DNA of 40,777 nt, taken from contig NZ_WOEY01000103.1 of NCBI RefSeq assembly GCF_013177695.1, forward strand, positions 1 through 40,777, in the 5' to 3' direction. Both the position numbers and the translations under genes were made by a program. This document shows, in pieces, positions 1 to 8,218 of this stretch. Numbering within the stretch: position 1 is the first letter of the stretch; each line of letters opens with the position of its first letter. The notes below the pieces were generated by a model. The model saw only the letters and a program-made list of their open reading frames with translations, was not told the origin of the DNA and did no database searches. Origin of the DNA: Paraburkholderia solitsugae. GTDB taxonomy: Bacteria; Pseudomonadota; Gammaproteobacteria; Burkholderiales; Burkholderiaceae.

Positions 1-494
1 GCGCTAGCGTCATCCGTGTTCCATGCCGTTTCGATCAGGATACCGGCCAGCTTGTCGCCTTCGAGCAGGACATCGTTGGGCCACTTCAGCGCGATCTGTC
101 CGGGGCCTGCGACCGGCAGCGCGCGCAGCCCGTCGACCAGCGCCACGCCCACCGCGAGACTCAAACCGGCCAGCCCTTCGAGCGGACGCGGCAGCACGCA
201 CGCCACCGAAAACAGCAGCGCATTTCCCGGCTCCGCATACCACGGGCGGCCACGCCGGCCGCGGCCCGCAGTTTGCAGATACGCGACCCGCACGATCGGC
301 CGCGGCAGCGCGTCGGCTTTGCGCGGCAATGCTTTGACGCGCGTCATCAGATCGGCGTTGGTCGAGCCGGTTTCCTCGACGATTTCGATCGGCCAGTCGT
401 GCGCGTGCGGACCGAATAGCGCGACGGCGCGCTCGCGGTCGATGCGCCAGTCGGAAGCCGCAGCGGCTTGGGGTGGGGTCTTGGAAGCGTTCAT
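1..494 (-). CDS. birA: Biotin--[acetyl-CoA-carboxylase] ligase BirA (5' part, runs off window)
   Basis: Attaches biotin to the biotin carboxyl carrier subunit of acetyl-CoA carboxylase in the cytoplasm, through biotinyl-AMP. Read on the minus strand from ATG at 494, the frame stays open to the window edge, giving about 164 N-terminal residues. Family landmarks are visible in order: EETGSTN (substrate entry), GRGRRGRPW (the flexible biotin/ATP-binding loop) and KWPNDV with the following LAGILIE stretch. The N-terminus is short and has no obvious DNA-binding winged helix, so this looks like the monofunctional form and not the E. coli repressor form (inference). It is divergent from the lipid transport operon; a TACAAT -10 box sits only 7 bp upstream of the ATG, so the mRNA leader must be very short or a downstream start is used. 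Identification is secure; the 3' end is outside the window. Confidence 0.95.
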   Translation of the reverse strand, partial: MNASKTPPQAAAASDWRIDRERAVALFGPHAHDWPIEIVEETGSTNADLMTRVKALPRKADALPRPIVRVAYLQTAGRGRRGRPWYAEPGNALLFSVACVLPRPLEGLAGLSLAVGVALVDGLRALPVAGPGQIALKWPNDVLLEGDKLAGILIETAWNTDDAS

Positions 495-501
495 GTCTCA
501 T

Positions 502-566
502 ATTGTAGCGACAGCGAACGCTGCGAGCCCACGAGCACAGTTCATCCGCCGCGCCTTCGCTACAAT
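502..566. promoter_or_regulatory. Divergent promoter pair between birA and the mla operon
   Basis: A perfect 10-bp inverted repeat is formed by ATTGTAGCGA (502-511) and TCGCTACAAT (557-566). Each arm ends in a TACAAT hexamer oriented as a -10 box, the left for birA (minus) and the right for the permease gene (plus). The same hexamer recurs upstream of other genes in this window. Clear -35 boxes are not evident. The plus-strand box would place the start of transcription near 573, which favours the TTG at 601 over the ATG at 565 as start of the permease. Confidence 0.5.
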
Positions 567-600
567 GACCCCTAATCCGATAACCAGATTCCAGCGATCC

Positions 601-1734
601 TTGAACTACGACACTCCGCCCGGCCTTGAAGTCGCGGCTGGCAGCCAAGGCAAGATCGTCCGGCTCTCGGGCCAGTGGACGGCGCTCGCGCTCGCGCGCG
701 ACAAGGCCACCGGCCACGTGATCCCGCTGTTGCGCTCGCTGGTGGGCGCCGAAGGGATCCGCCAGTGGGACCTGTCGCGCATCGACCGGATGGACCACGT
801 CGGCGGTCAGGCGCTGTGGCGCGTGTGGGGCCACAAGATGCCCCCGGACACCACGCTCACCGATACGCAACGCGACATTTTCGAGCGCATAGCGCTGCTC
901 GACACGGCGCGCGAAAAGGTCGAGCCGGTGATGAAGTTCGATCCGTTCACCCGGCTGGGCCTCGCGATCTTCTCGTTCTTCGAGCACCTGTACGGCGGAT
1001 TCGGCATGCTCGGGCAGGTCGTGCTGGATCTTCTCGCGATTCTGCGCAAACCGAAAATCACGCCGTGGACCGAAATTTCCGCGAATGTTTATAACGCCGG
1101 CACCAAGGCGTTGCCGATCACCGCGCTGGTCGCGTTCCTGATCGGCATCGTGCTGAGCTATCTGTCTGCACAGCAACTGCGGCTTTTTGGCGCGAATCAG
1201 TACATCGTCAATATTCTTGGGCTGTCGGTAATTCGCGAATTGGGGCCGGTGCTGTCGGCGATTCTGGTGGCGGGCCGCTCGGGCTCGGCGATTACCGCGC
1301 AGATCGGCGTGATGCGCGTCACCGAAGAACTCGATGCCATGCGCGTGATGGGCATCCCGCATGGGCTGCGGCTGATCCTGCCGCGTGTGGTCGCGCTCGG
1401 CGTGGCCATGCCGCTCCTCGTGATGTGGACTAACATCATCGCGTTGACGGGCGGCGCGCTTGCCGCGAAGATCGTGCTCGGCATCGACATGAGCTATTTC
1501 GCGCGCGCATTGCCCAGCGTGGTGCCGGTCGCGAACTTGTGGATCGGCCTTGGCAAGGGCGTCGCGTTCGGCATGCTGATCGCGATTGTCGGCTGTCACT
1601 TCGGCTTCCGTATCAAGGCCAATTCGCAAAGCCTTGGCGAAGGCACGACGACCTCGGTGGTGACGTCGATCACCATCGTGATTCTCGCGGACGCGGTGTT
1701 CGCGATCCTCTTCCAGAACGTGGGGCTAGGATGA
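601..1734 (+). CDS. mlaE: MlaE-family lipid ABC transporter permease with N-terminal STAS domain
   Basis: Membrane subunit of an MCE-type phospholipid transporter of the inner membrane. The first ~115 residues are a STAS-like domain (a beta/alpha stretch around WDLSRIDRMDHVGGQ), so the MlaB partner protein is fused to the permease. The rest is the MlaE domain, with hydrophobic helices, the family signature ELGPVLSAILVAGRSGSA from residue 213 and EELDAMRVMG from 242. The stop overlaps the next ATG (ATGA at 1731-1734), indicating translational coupling to mlaF. The start is uncertain: TTG 601 (377 aa) lies downstream of the TACAAT box; ATG 565 (389 aa) overlaps that box; an ATG at 493 overlaps the birA start and is unlikely. 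Family assignment is firm; lipid transport direction is not deducible. Confidence 0.92.
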   Translation: MNYDTPPGLEVAAGSQGKIVRLSGQWTALALARDKATGHVIPLLRSLVGAEGIRQWDLSRIDRMDHVGGQALWRVWGHKMPPDTTLTDTQRDIFERIALLDTAREKVEPVMKFDPFTRLGLAIFSFFEHLYGGFGMLGQVVLDLLAILRKPKITPWTEISANVYNAGTKALPITALVAFLIGIVLSYLSAQQLRLFGANQYIVNILGLSVIRELGPVLSAILVAGRSGSAITAQIGVMRVTEELDAMRVMGIPHGLRLILPRVVALGVAMPLLVMWTNIIALTGGALAAKIVLGIDMSYFARALPSVVPVANLWIGLGKGVAFGMLIAIVGCHFGFRIKANSQSLGEGTTTSVVTSITIVILADAVFAILFQNVGLG

Positions 1735-2609
1735 TCGCGCCACTGACCCAGGCCGTACGCGGCCAACCGATGCCCGAGATTGCGGAGCCGGTGATCGAGG
1801 TGATCGACATCACCAAGCGCTACGGTCGCAATATCGTGCATCAGCATCTGAACTTCGACGTGCGGCGCGGCGAGATCGTCTCGATCGTCGGCGGGTCGGG
1901 CTCGGGCAAGACCACGCTGGTGCGGCAGATTCTCGGGCTGGAGCGGCCGTCGTCGGGAACCATCAAGCTGTTTGGCGAGGACATTTCCACCATTTCGCCT
2001 GAAACCGCGCTGCGCATGCGCAGCCGCTCCGGAATGCTGTTTCAGCGCGGCGCGCTGTTCTCGTCGCTCTCGGTGTTCGACAACGTCGCGCAGCCGTTGC
2101 GCGAACTCGGCAAGGTGCCCAACGACCTGCTGCGCGACATCGTGATGCTCAAGCTCGAGATGGTCGGCTTGCCGTGCAAGCACGCGTCGAAGATGCCGTC
2201 GGCGCTCTCGGGCGGGATGATCAAGCGCGTGGGTATCGCGCGCGCCATCGCGCTAGAACCCGAACTGCTGTTTCTCGACGAACCGACCGCCGGCCTCGAT
2301 CCTCAGGCGTCCGACGAATTCGTCGAACTGATTTCCGCGCTGCATCGCGCGCTCGGTCTGACCGTGGTGATGGTCACGCACGATCTCGACACGATGATCG
2401 CGCTGTCTACCCGTGTCGCCGTGCTGGCGGATCGCAAGGTGCTGGTCGCCGCGCCGGTCGAAGAGGCGGCGGGCGTCGATCATCCTTTTATCCGCGAATA
2501 TTTCCTCGGCCTGCGCGGGCGTCGCGCGCTGCAGGCGCTGCCACCGGAACGCCGCGCGAAGCTGCCGCGCGCGGCACTCGAGTCGGCGTCGTCCGAATTG
2601 CCGCTGTGA
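1731..2609 (+). CDS. mlaF: MlaF-family ABC transporter ATP-binding protein
   Basis: Cytoplasmic ATPase that drives the MlaE-type permease. The 292-residue protein contains a Walker A motif GGSGSGKTT (residues 54-62), a Q-loop region LFQRGALFSSL typical of the Mla/Ttg2A branch, the ABC signature LSGGM (159-163), a Walker B LLFLDEPTAGLDP and the H-loop VTHDLD. The start is the ATG overlapping the stop of mlaE (ATGA), which fixes it well despite a longer open frame upstream. An Arg-rich C-terminal tail follows the nucleotide-binding domain. It sits between permease and MCE gene, the standard order of these operons. MlaC and MlaA do not occur in this window. Confidence 0.95.
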   Translation: MIAPLTQAVRGQPMPEIAEPVIEVIDITKRYGRNIVHQHLNFDVRRGEIVSIVGGSGSGKTTLVRQILGLERPSSGTIKLFGEDISTISPETALRMRSRSGMLFQRGALFSSLSVFDNVAQPLRELGKVPNDLLRDIVMLKLEMVGLPCKHASKMPSALSGGMIKRVGIARAIALEPELLFLDEPTAGLDPQASDEFVELISALHRALGLTVVMVTHDLDTMIALSTRVAVLADRKVLVAAPVEEAAGVDHPFIREYFLGLRGRRALQALPPERRAKLPRAALESASSELPL

Positions 2610-2625
2610 ACCAGGGAACCTGACA

Positions 2626-3591
2626 ATGGAAAATAAATCACATGCCTTCTGGGCAGGGATCTTCACGGTGGCCTTGCTGGCTGCAATTGCAGTGGCGGGT
2701 TTTTTGTTCAACGTCGACCGTTCCGTGCGGGTGCCGTACGATCTGATTGCGCGCACCAATGTCACGGGGCTCTATACCGACGCGGCGGTGCGCTATCGCG
2801 GGCTCGACGTCGGCAAGGTGCAGTCGATCAAATTCGATCGGGATCATCCGGGACAGATTCTGATTCGCATCCTCGTCGACACGCACGCGCCGATTACGCA
2901 CTCCACGTTCGGCAGCCTCGGGTTCCAGGGCGTGACGGGTATCGCCTTCATCCAGCTGGATGACAATGGGCGCGATCCGACGCCGCTCGCGTCGTCGGTG
3001 AAAGAGGTGGCGCAATTGCCGATGCATCCGGGCTTGCTCGATCAGTTGCAGCAGCGCGGTGATATCTTGCTGCGCAAACTCGAAAAAGTCACCGAGGACG
3101 TCGACAATCTGTTGTCGCCGGAAATGGTCAGCCAGTTGCACGGCACGGCGGCGAGCATTCAGAAGGCCGCCGACGGCGTCGCCACGCTAACCCAGCAGAT
3201 GGCGCCGGCGGCCGGCAAGCTGCCCGCCACGATTAACGCGCTTGATCGCACGCTGGCGTCGACCAATGAGCTGATCACCAGTCTGAACCGCCCGGACGGG
3301 CCGTTCGAGACCAACCTGAACAAGGTCGGGACGGCGGCGCAGCAAGCGGGTGACGCGCTGGTGTCGATGGATAGCTCGATCCAGGAGTTGTCGGCGCGCG
3401 TCGGTTACGACACCCTGCCGCGCGTCAATTCGCTCGCCGAAGACGTGCGCTCCGCGGCCCGTTCGGTAGACCGCGCTGCCGACACGTTCAGCACCAATCC
3501 GCGCAGCGTGCTGTTCGGTGCGCCGAGAGCGACGCCAGGCCCCGGCGAAGCCGGCTTCACGTGGCCCGCCGCTGCGCACGCCGCCCAATGA
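2626..3591 (+). CDS. mlaD: MlaD-family MCE domain protein
   Basis: Periplasmic lipid-binding component, anchored in the inner membrane and expected to form a hexameric ring on the MlaFE core. The 321-residue protein begins with a short cytoplasmic MENKSHAFW and one transmembrane helix (about residues 9-28). A single MCE domain follows (VPYDLIARTNVTGLYTDAAV, then YRGLDVGKV; GVTGIAFIQLD). The C-terminal ~160 residues are Ala/Ser/Asn-rich and predicted helical, longer than in E. coli MlaD (about 183 aa) and more like the PqiB/YebT or actinobacterial style in which helices extend towards the outer membrane (inference). ATG 2626 is 16 nt after the mlaF stop. It is followed by an auxiliary lipoprotein, which fits a trans-periplasmic route without MlaC. 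Confidence 0.93.
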   Translation: MENKSHAFWAGIFTVALLAAIAVAGFLFNVDRSVRVPYDLIARTNVTGLYTDAAVRYRGLDVGKVQSIKFDRDHPGQILIRILVDTHAPITHSTFGSLGFQGVTGIAFIQLDDNGRDPTPLASSVKEVAQLPMHPGLLDQLQQRGDILLRKLEKVTEDVDNLLSPEMVSQLHGTAASIQKAADGVATLTQQMAPAAGKLPATINALDRTLASTNELITSLNRPDGPFETNLNKVGTAAQQAGDALVSMDSSIQELSARVGYDTLPRVNSLAEDVRSAARSVDRAADTFSTNPRSVLFGAPRATPGPGEAGFTWPAAAHAAQ

Positions 3592-3625
3592 AATGATTTG
3601 AAGGTTTTGAAGAAGGAACATGGTT

Positions 3626-4252
3626 ATGTCACGCTCGATTCACCGATTGCTGTCCTCGAGCGCCGCGCTTGCGATGCTGCTCGCGTTCGGCGTGCTGGCT
3701 GCAGGCTGCGCGGGTAACCCCGCGGCGCTCTCGGACATCCGCTACGACTTTGGGCCGCCCAATCCGGCGGCCTCGGCCGGCACGCTGCCGGCGGTGAAGG
3801 TGCTCGATGTCAGCGCGTCCGACAACCTCGAATCCGACAAGCTGATTTACCGGCTCAGCTACGCTGACGCGCAGCAGACGGCGTCGTATGCGAATAGCCA
3901 CTGGACCATGGCGCCGTCGCAATTGCTGACCCAGCGTCTGCGCGGTGCGCTCAGTTCGCGTGGCACCGTGCTGACGGGGGCCGACGGCGTGCGCGCCCCG
4001 GTTCTCAAGGTCGATCTGAGCGAGTTCGAACAGGTCTTCGATAGCCAGTCGGAAAGCCACGCGGCGGTCACCGCGCGTGCCACGCTGACGCAAAGCGGCA
4101 AGGTGATCAGCCAGCGCACCTTCATCGCGCGCGCGCCATCCAGTTCCGCGGACGCCGCCGGCGGCGCGCAGGCGCTCGCTGCGGCCAGCGACGACCTCGT
4201 CGCGCAGATCAGCGCATGGCTTGGCGTGCAGGCGCTGGTCGCCGCGCAATGA
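3626..4252 (+). CDS. ABC-type transport auxiliary lipoprotein (PqiC-like, PF03886 family)
   Basis: Probable outer-membrane lipoprotein partner of the MCE transporter encoded just upstream. It starts with basic residues, a hydrophobic segment and a lipobox LAAGC, so Cys near residue 30 would be lipidated. The body has the family pattern RYDFGPP, then KVLDVSASDNLESDKLIYRLSYAD and a helix with WTMAPSQLLTQRL, typical of PqiC/ABC_trans_aux proteins. Two ATGs lie six bases apart; AGAAGGA at 3611-3617 is 8 nt from the ATG at 3626 but only 2 nt from that at 3620, so 3626 is preferred (208 aa). The gap to mlaD is about 34 nt, consistent with one operon. Confidence 0.88.
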   Translation: MSRSIHRLLSSSAALAMLLAFGVLAAGCAGNPAALSDIRYDFGPPNPAASAGTLPAVKVLDVSASDNLESDKLIYRLSYADAQQTASYANSHWTMAPSQLLTQRLRGALSSRGTVLTGADGVRAPVLKVDLSEFEQVFDSQSESHAAVTARATLTQSGKVISQRTFIARAPSSSADAAGGAQALAAASDDLVAQISAWLGVQALVAAQ

Positions 4253-4283
4253 CCGGCTTGCAGCGCACGCAACGGATCGCTGC

Positions 4284-5441
4284 ATGAGCGTTAAACCCTG
4301 GCAGCGCCGTCCTTCGGCGCTTGCCCGGCAGGCGCTGGGGCTGTACACGGCGCTGATCGTCTACGGTTCGTGGTATCCGTTTTCCGGCTGGCGTTCGCTC
4401 GGCCTCGCGCCGTTTGCCTATCTGTCCGATCCCATGCCGCAGTACCTGACGGCGTTCGACGTCGTCACTAACGTGCTCGGCTATATGCCGTTGGGCGCGC
4501 TGGTGGTGCTCGCGGTGTATCCGCGCTGGCGCGGCACGCTGGCCGTCGCGTTGGCCTTTGTGCTCGGCGGGTTGCTGTCGGGGGTGATGGAAGCGGTGCA
4601 AACCTATCTGCCGACGCGCGTCGCCTCCAACCTCGATCTGGCCGCCAATGCGCTCGGCGCGCTGCTCGGCGCGGCGATCATATCGCCGGCCACCGGCGCG
4701 TTGCTCGATCGCGGTTTACTGCGGCGGTTGCGGCTTCTCTGGTTCGAGCGCGACACGGCGGCGCTCGCGTGTCTTGTCGCCTTGTGGCCGTTCGCGACCA
4801 TGTACCCGGCGCCACGCCTCTTCGGTCTGGGTAACTGGCCGCGCGCGCTATGGCTCGGTTTCGATTCGACGACGCAGGATGCCCTGCTCGCATGGACACC
4901 GCCGGCCTGGCACGTCGGCGCGTGGCCGGCGCTGGTTGCCGCCTGGCTGCCGGACGACGCCTGGGAAACCGTCATCACCACGCTCAATCTGTTCGCCGCA
5001 CTCGCGCTGGCCTCGCTACCGGTGCGCCGTCATGCGCCGCTCGTGCGCCTGCTGATCGCGCTGATCGTCACGACCTTGTGCGTCAAGGCGGGCGCCACCT
5101 TTCTGCAATCGCAATCCGGTCTTGCGTTCGACTGGGCGACGCCTGGCGCGCTGGCGGGGCTTGTGTGCGGCACTGTCGCGGCACTGCTGGCGCTGCGGCT
5201 GCGGCGCAGGTCGCGTGCGGCGCTTGCGGCCTGCGCGCTCACGGTCGCGCTGGTGTTTGTCAATCTGCTGCCGGTGAATCCGTATTTCGATGCCGTGCTG
5301 GCCGACTGGCGACAGGGCCGGTATCTGCACTTCAACGGTATCGCGCACTGGATCGCGTGGATCTGGCCGTATGCGGCGCTGGTGTGGCTCGCCTATCTCG
5401 TCGAACAGGTGTGGCTCAAGCGGCGCGTGAAGCACGCATGA
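4284..5441 (+). CDS. VanZ-family integral membrane protein
   Basis: A 385-residue polytopic membrane protein with several hydrophobic segments. The N-terminal half carries VanZ-like features: YGSWYPFSGW near the start, DVVTNVLGYMPLG, then a loop with EAVQTYLPTRVASNLDLAANALGA, which matches the conserved E-x-x-Q and D-x-x-x-N pattern of the family. The C-terminal half adds further helices. VanZ proteins were named from the teicoplanin-resistance gene of vanA elements, but chromosomal homologues have no settled function. Here it ends the MCE transport operon, 31 nt after the lipoprotein gene, which suggests an envelope role (inference). ATG 4284 was chosen because the longer frame upstream runs back into the lipoprotein gene. 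Confidence 0.85.
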   Translation: MSVKPWQRRPSALARQALGLYTALIVYGSWYPFSGWRSLGLAPFAYLSDPMPQYLTAFDVVTNVLGYMPLGALVVLAVYPRWRGTLAVALAFVLGGLLSGVMEAVQTYLPTRVASNLDLAANALGALLGAAIISPATGALLDRGLLRRLRLLWFERDTAALACLVALWPFATMYPAPRLFGLGNWPRALWLGFDSTTQDALLAWTPPAWHVGAWPALVAAWLPDDAWETVITTLNLFAALALASLPVRRHAPLVRLLIALIVTTLCVKAGATFLQSQSGLAFDWATPGALAGLVCGTVAALLALRLRRRSRAALAACALTVALVFVNLLPVNPYFDAVLADWRQGRYLHFNGIAHWIAWIWPYAALVWLAYLVEQVWLKRRVKHA

Positions 5442-5589
5442 AGCACGGGCGGTGCAGGCGCGCGGCTGGATAAGTCGTGCCAGGCCCAAGCCGCTTGATG
5501 TCGTGCAGGGCGCACGCTACGTGGTGCAACCCCGGCCGGGCCGCGAGCCGCAGTCCGGCCGCCGCTCAGCGACTGCCAGCCCCGCTCGC

Positions 5590-5595
5590 TATAAT
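5590..5595 (+). promoter_or_regulatory. -10 box upstream of the ferredoxin gene
   Basis: A perfect TATAAT lies 72 bp before the ATG of the ferredoxin gene in an otherwise GC-rich gap. No convincing -35 hexamer is present. The gap 5442-5666 shows no other feature. Assignment rests on the hexamer and its location only. Confidence 0.45.
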
Positions 5596-5666
5596 CGTCC
5601 GCACAACAAACGCGCAGCAGCGCCTCCAGCACCATTCCCACTCTTACAGTCTCGCCCCCGGACATC

Positions 5667-5990
5667 ATGGACTCCTTCTACAAGCACCACGTCTTCTTCT
5701 GCCTCAATCAGCGCGAACCCGGCTCCGAACGCCCGAGCTGCGCGAATTGCAACGCGCAGGCGATGCAGGAATACGCGAAAAAGCGTGTCAAGCAGCTCGG
5801 CCTCGCCGGCCCCGGCCAGGTGCGGATCAACAAGGCCGGGTGCCTTGATCGCTGCGAACTCGGCCCGACGCTCGTCGTGTATCCGGAAGGCGTCTGGTAC
5901 ACGTACGTCGACGAGAGCGATATCGATGAAATCGTCGATTCGCACCTCGTGAACGGCAAGATCGTCGAACGTCTGAAAATCGATCAATAA
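5667..5990 (+). CDS. Thioredoxin-like [2Fe-2S] ferredoxin
   Basis: A 107-residue protein of the Shethna-type/thioredoxin-like [2Fe-2S] ferredoxin family. Cluster ligands are visible as Cys12, Cys25, Cys59 and Cys63 (the second pair in GCLDRCELGP), the family spacing; Cys28 is an additional cysteine. The C-terminal part (VVYPEGVWYTYVD) matches the thioredoxin-like fold. Such ferredoxins serve as small soluble electron carriers; the partner here is unknown. The gene is followed after 8 nt by the hydrolase gene, so the two are probably cotranscribed. Confidence 0.9.
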   Translation: MDSFYKHHVFFCLNQREPGSERPSCANCNAQAMQEYAKKRVKQLGLAGPGQVRINKAGCLDRCELGPTLVVYPEGVWYTYVDESDIDEIVDSHLVNGKIVERLKIDQ

Positions 5991-5998
5991 GCCCCGCC

Positions 5999-6643
5999 AT
6001 GAACGGTCATACCAAGAAGTATCTGATCGACGGCCCGGTCGGCAAGATCGAGGTCGCGCTCGATCTGCTCGACGACATGCGCGAAAACGGCGCCGCGCCG
6101 CGCGGCATCGCGCTGGTCGCGCATCCGCACCCGCTGTTTGGCGGCACGATGGACAACAAGGTCGCGCAGACGCTCGCGCGCACGCTTGTGCAGCTGAACT
6201 ACGTGACGTACCGCTCGAATTTCCGGGGTGTCGGCGAAACGCAAGGCGAGCATGACGCCGGCATCGGCGAGCGCGACGATCTGCGCGCCGTGCTCGATCA
6301 CATGCGCGCGCAAGCCGGGCAGGGCGATCTGCCCCTCGTACTGGCGGGTTTTTCGTTCGGCACCTTCGTGCTCTCGCATGTGGCCGCGAAGCTGCGCGAA
6401 GAAGGTCAGGCGATCGAGCGGATCGTGTTCGTCGGCACGGCGGCGAGCCGTTGGGAGGTCGCACCTGTGCCGGAAAATACGCTCGTGATTCACGGCGAAA
6501 CCGACGAGACCGTTCCCATTCAGTCGGTTTACGACTGGGCGCGGCCGCAGGAATTGCCGGTCGTTGTGATTCCGGGGGCAGAGCATTTTCTGCATCGCAA
6601 GCTGCACGTCCTGAAGCGGATCATCGTCGACGCTTGGCGCTAA
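5999..6643 (+). CDS. Alpha/beta hydrolase (COG2945-type)
   Basis: A cytoplasmic 214-residue alpha/beta-hydrolase fold protein. The likely triad is visible: nucleophile Ser119 in GFSFG (117-121), acid Asp169 in HGETDETVP, and His196 in GAEHFLH. The N-terminal HPHPLFGGTMDNKV segment is characteristic of this small-hydrolase family, where it forms the oxyanion region. There is no signal peptide and no lid domain. The natural substrate is not established for the family, so esterase or thioesterase activity can only be suggested. It is next to the ferredoxin gene (8-nt gap). Confidence 0.88.
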   Translation: MNGHTKKYLIDGPVGKIEVALDLLDDMRENGAAPRGIALVAHPHPLFGGTMDNKVAQTLARTLVQLNYVTYRSNFRGVGETQGEHDAGIGERDDLRAVLDHMRAQAGQGDLPLVLAGFSFGTFVLSHVAAKLREEGQAIERIVFVGTAASRWEVAPVPENTLVIHGETDETVPIQSVYDWARPQELPVVVIPGAEHFLHRKLHVLKRIIVDAWR

Positions 6644-6745
6644 TGGGGTGCGTGGGGGCGCGCCGCGCGTGTTTTCCGGGGTACAGGTACGCGCAAACGC
6701 AAATTAATCGCTGTCCTTTGGTCAAAGATACCAGGATAGCGCGCG

Positions 6746-6751
6746 TATAAT
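6746..6751 (+). promoter_or_regulatory. -10 box upstream of the D,D-carboxypeptidase gene
   Basis: A perfect TATAAT occurs in the 332-bp gap 6644-6975 between the hydrolase and the carboxypeptidase gene. The flanking GCGCG..GAGCGC is GC-rich. No -35 element at the usual distance is convincing. The start codon is about 225 bp downstream, leaving a long untranslated leader in which I see no further motif. Confidence 0.45.
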
Positions 6752-6975
6752 GAGCGCTCTTTTTTGGGCGCAGCATTGCCCACCCGGCAGTTCGCGCGAC
6801 GCGTAGCTTCTTTCTCGCGCGCAGCGGTGCCGGATGCGAGGCGTGCTGCGCGAACCGATCGCGTCGCCGGAAGTCCAATGGGCGCCGCGCCGTTTTTACG
6901 GCCTGACGCTCGCCGACCGGCTCCTCCAAACTGTGCGCCCTGCGCGCGATGTATTTTTTCGCACGAACCGACCCT

Positions 6976-8205
6976 ATGCGTTTCTCCACCTCCGGCCGCA
7001 CGTCATTCCCTTCAGTTTCTTCTTTCGTTCCCCCTACGCTTACCCGTGCCGTGACCCTCGGCATCGTGCTGCCGGCCACGCTTGTTGCCAGCACGGCGTT
7101 CGCGCAGGTGCCGCCGCCCGCGGTGAACGCGCGCTCGTGGGTGCTCGTCGACGCCACCAGCAATCAGGTGCTCGCATCGGGCAATGCCGACGAACGCGCC
7201 GAGCCGGCCTCGCTGACCAAGCTGATGACCGCGTACCTCGTCTTCGAAGCACTGCAGACGAAGAAGATCGCGATGGACCAGACGATTGAGCCGAGCGAAG
7301 CGGTGCGCCGTGTGAAAACCGACGAATCGCGCATGTTCATCGAAGCGAACAAGCCGGTGACCGTGCACGATCTGGTGTACGGCATGATCATCCAGTCCGG
7401 TAACGACGCGGCGATCGCGCTGGCCGAACTGGTGGGCGGTAGCGAAGCGCAGTTCGTCAACATGATGAACGCCGAAGCACAGAAACTCGGCATGACGCAC
7501 ACGCATTTTGCTGACGTGAACGGTATGCCCGACCCGCAGCACTACACCACGGCGGGCGACCTCGCGATTCTGTCGGCGCGTCTGATTCGTGACTTCCCCG
7601 ACTACTACAACATCTTCTCGGTCAAGGAATTCACGTACAACAAGATCAAGCAGCCGAACCGCAACCGTCTGCTGTGGATCGATCCGACGGTGGACGGCCT
7701 GAAGACCGGTCACACGCAGGCCGCCGGCTACTGTCTGATCGCCAGCGCGAAGCGTTCGCTGCCGGGCACGACCGACGGCTCGCGCCGTCTCGTCGCGGTG
7801 ATGATGGGCGAGACCAAGGAACACGACCGCGTGCAGGACGCCCTGAAGATGCTGAACTACGGCTACAGCGCGTATGACACGGTGCGGCTGTACAAGGCGA
7901 ACCAGGTGGTCGGCACGCCGCGCGTCTACAAGGGTGCGCAGGACACCGTGCAGATCGGTGTGAAGGGCGATCAGACCATCACCGTGCCGAAGGGCATGGG
8001 CGACAAGGTGAAGCCGCAGATCGAACAGATCGATCCGCTGATCGCACCGATCGCGAACGGTCAGCAGGTTGGCACGGCGAAGCTCGTGGCCGACGGCAAG
8101 GTGCTGGCGCAATTCCCGATCGTTGCGTTGCAAGCCGTGCCGCAAGCCGGTGTGGTTGGCCGCGTGTGGGATTCGCTGATGCTGATGTTCAACAAGAAGA
8201 AGTAA
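6976..8205 (+). CDS. dacA: D-alanyl-D-alanine carboxypeptidase (penicillin-binding protein 5/6 type)
   Basis: Removes the terminal D-Ala from peptidoglycan pentapeptides in the periplasm. The 409-residue protein has an N-terminal signal sequence (helix ending STAFA-Q), then the three active-site motifs of penicillin-binding proteins: SLTK with Ser79 and Lys82, SGN at 141-143 and KTG at 243-245. The PBP5 C-terminal beta domain follows, and the protein ends in an amphipathic helix with GRVWDSLMLMFNKKK that would attach it to the inner membrane, as in PBP5. Two in-frame ATGs are possible (6949 and 6976); neither has a clear Shine-Dalgarno, and 6976 gives the better signal peptide. The downstream aminotransferase starts 13 nt after the stop. 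Confidence 0.94.
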   Translation: MRFSTSGRTSFPSVSSFVPPTLTRAVTLGIVLPATLVASTAFAQVPPPAVNARSWVLVDATSNQVLASGNADERAEPASLTKLMTAYLVFEALQTKKIAMDQTIEPSEAVRRVKTDESRMFIEANKPVTVHDLVYGMIIQSGNDAAIALAELVGGSEAQFVNMMNAEAQKLGMTHTHFADVNGMPDPQHYTTAGDLAILSARLIRDFPDYYNIFSVKEFTYNKIKQPNRNRLLWIDPTVDGLKTGHTQAAGYCLIASAKRSLPGTTDGSRRLVAVMMGETKEHDRVQDALKMLNYGYSAYDTVRLYKANQVVGTPRVYKGAQDTVQIGVKGDQTITVPKGMGDKVKPQIEQIDPLIAPIANGQQVGTAKLVADGKVLAQFPIVALQAVPQAGVVGRVWDSLMLMFNKKK

Positions 8206-8218
8206 GAGTCTGATTGCG

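Noticed and set aside
10..1629. Long open frame on the minus strand (539 codons) across birA and mlaE
   Set aside because: Antisense to clearly recognised genes; Arg/His/Asp-rich composition typical of shadow frames in high-GC DNA.
7012..8145. Minus-strand open frame of 377 codons over the D,D-carboxypeptidase gene
   Set aside because: Exact antisense of a gene with all penicillin-binding motifs; the translation is Arg/His/Val-rich with no motif.
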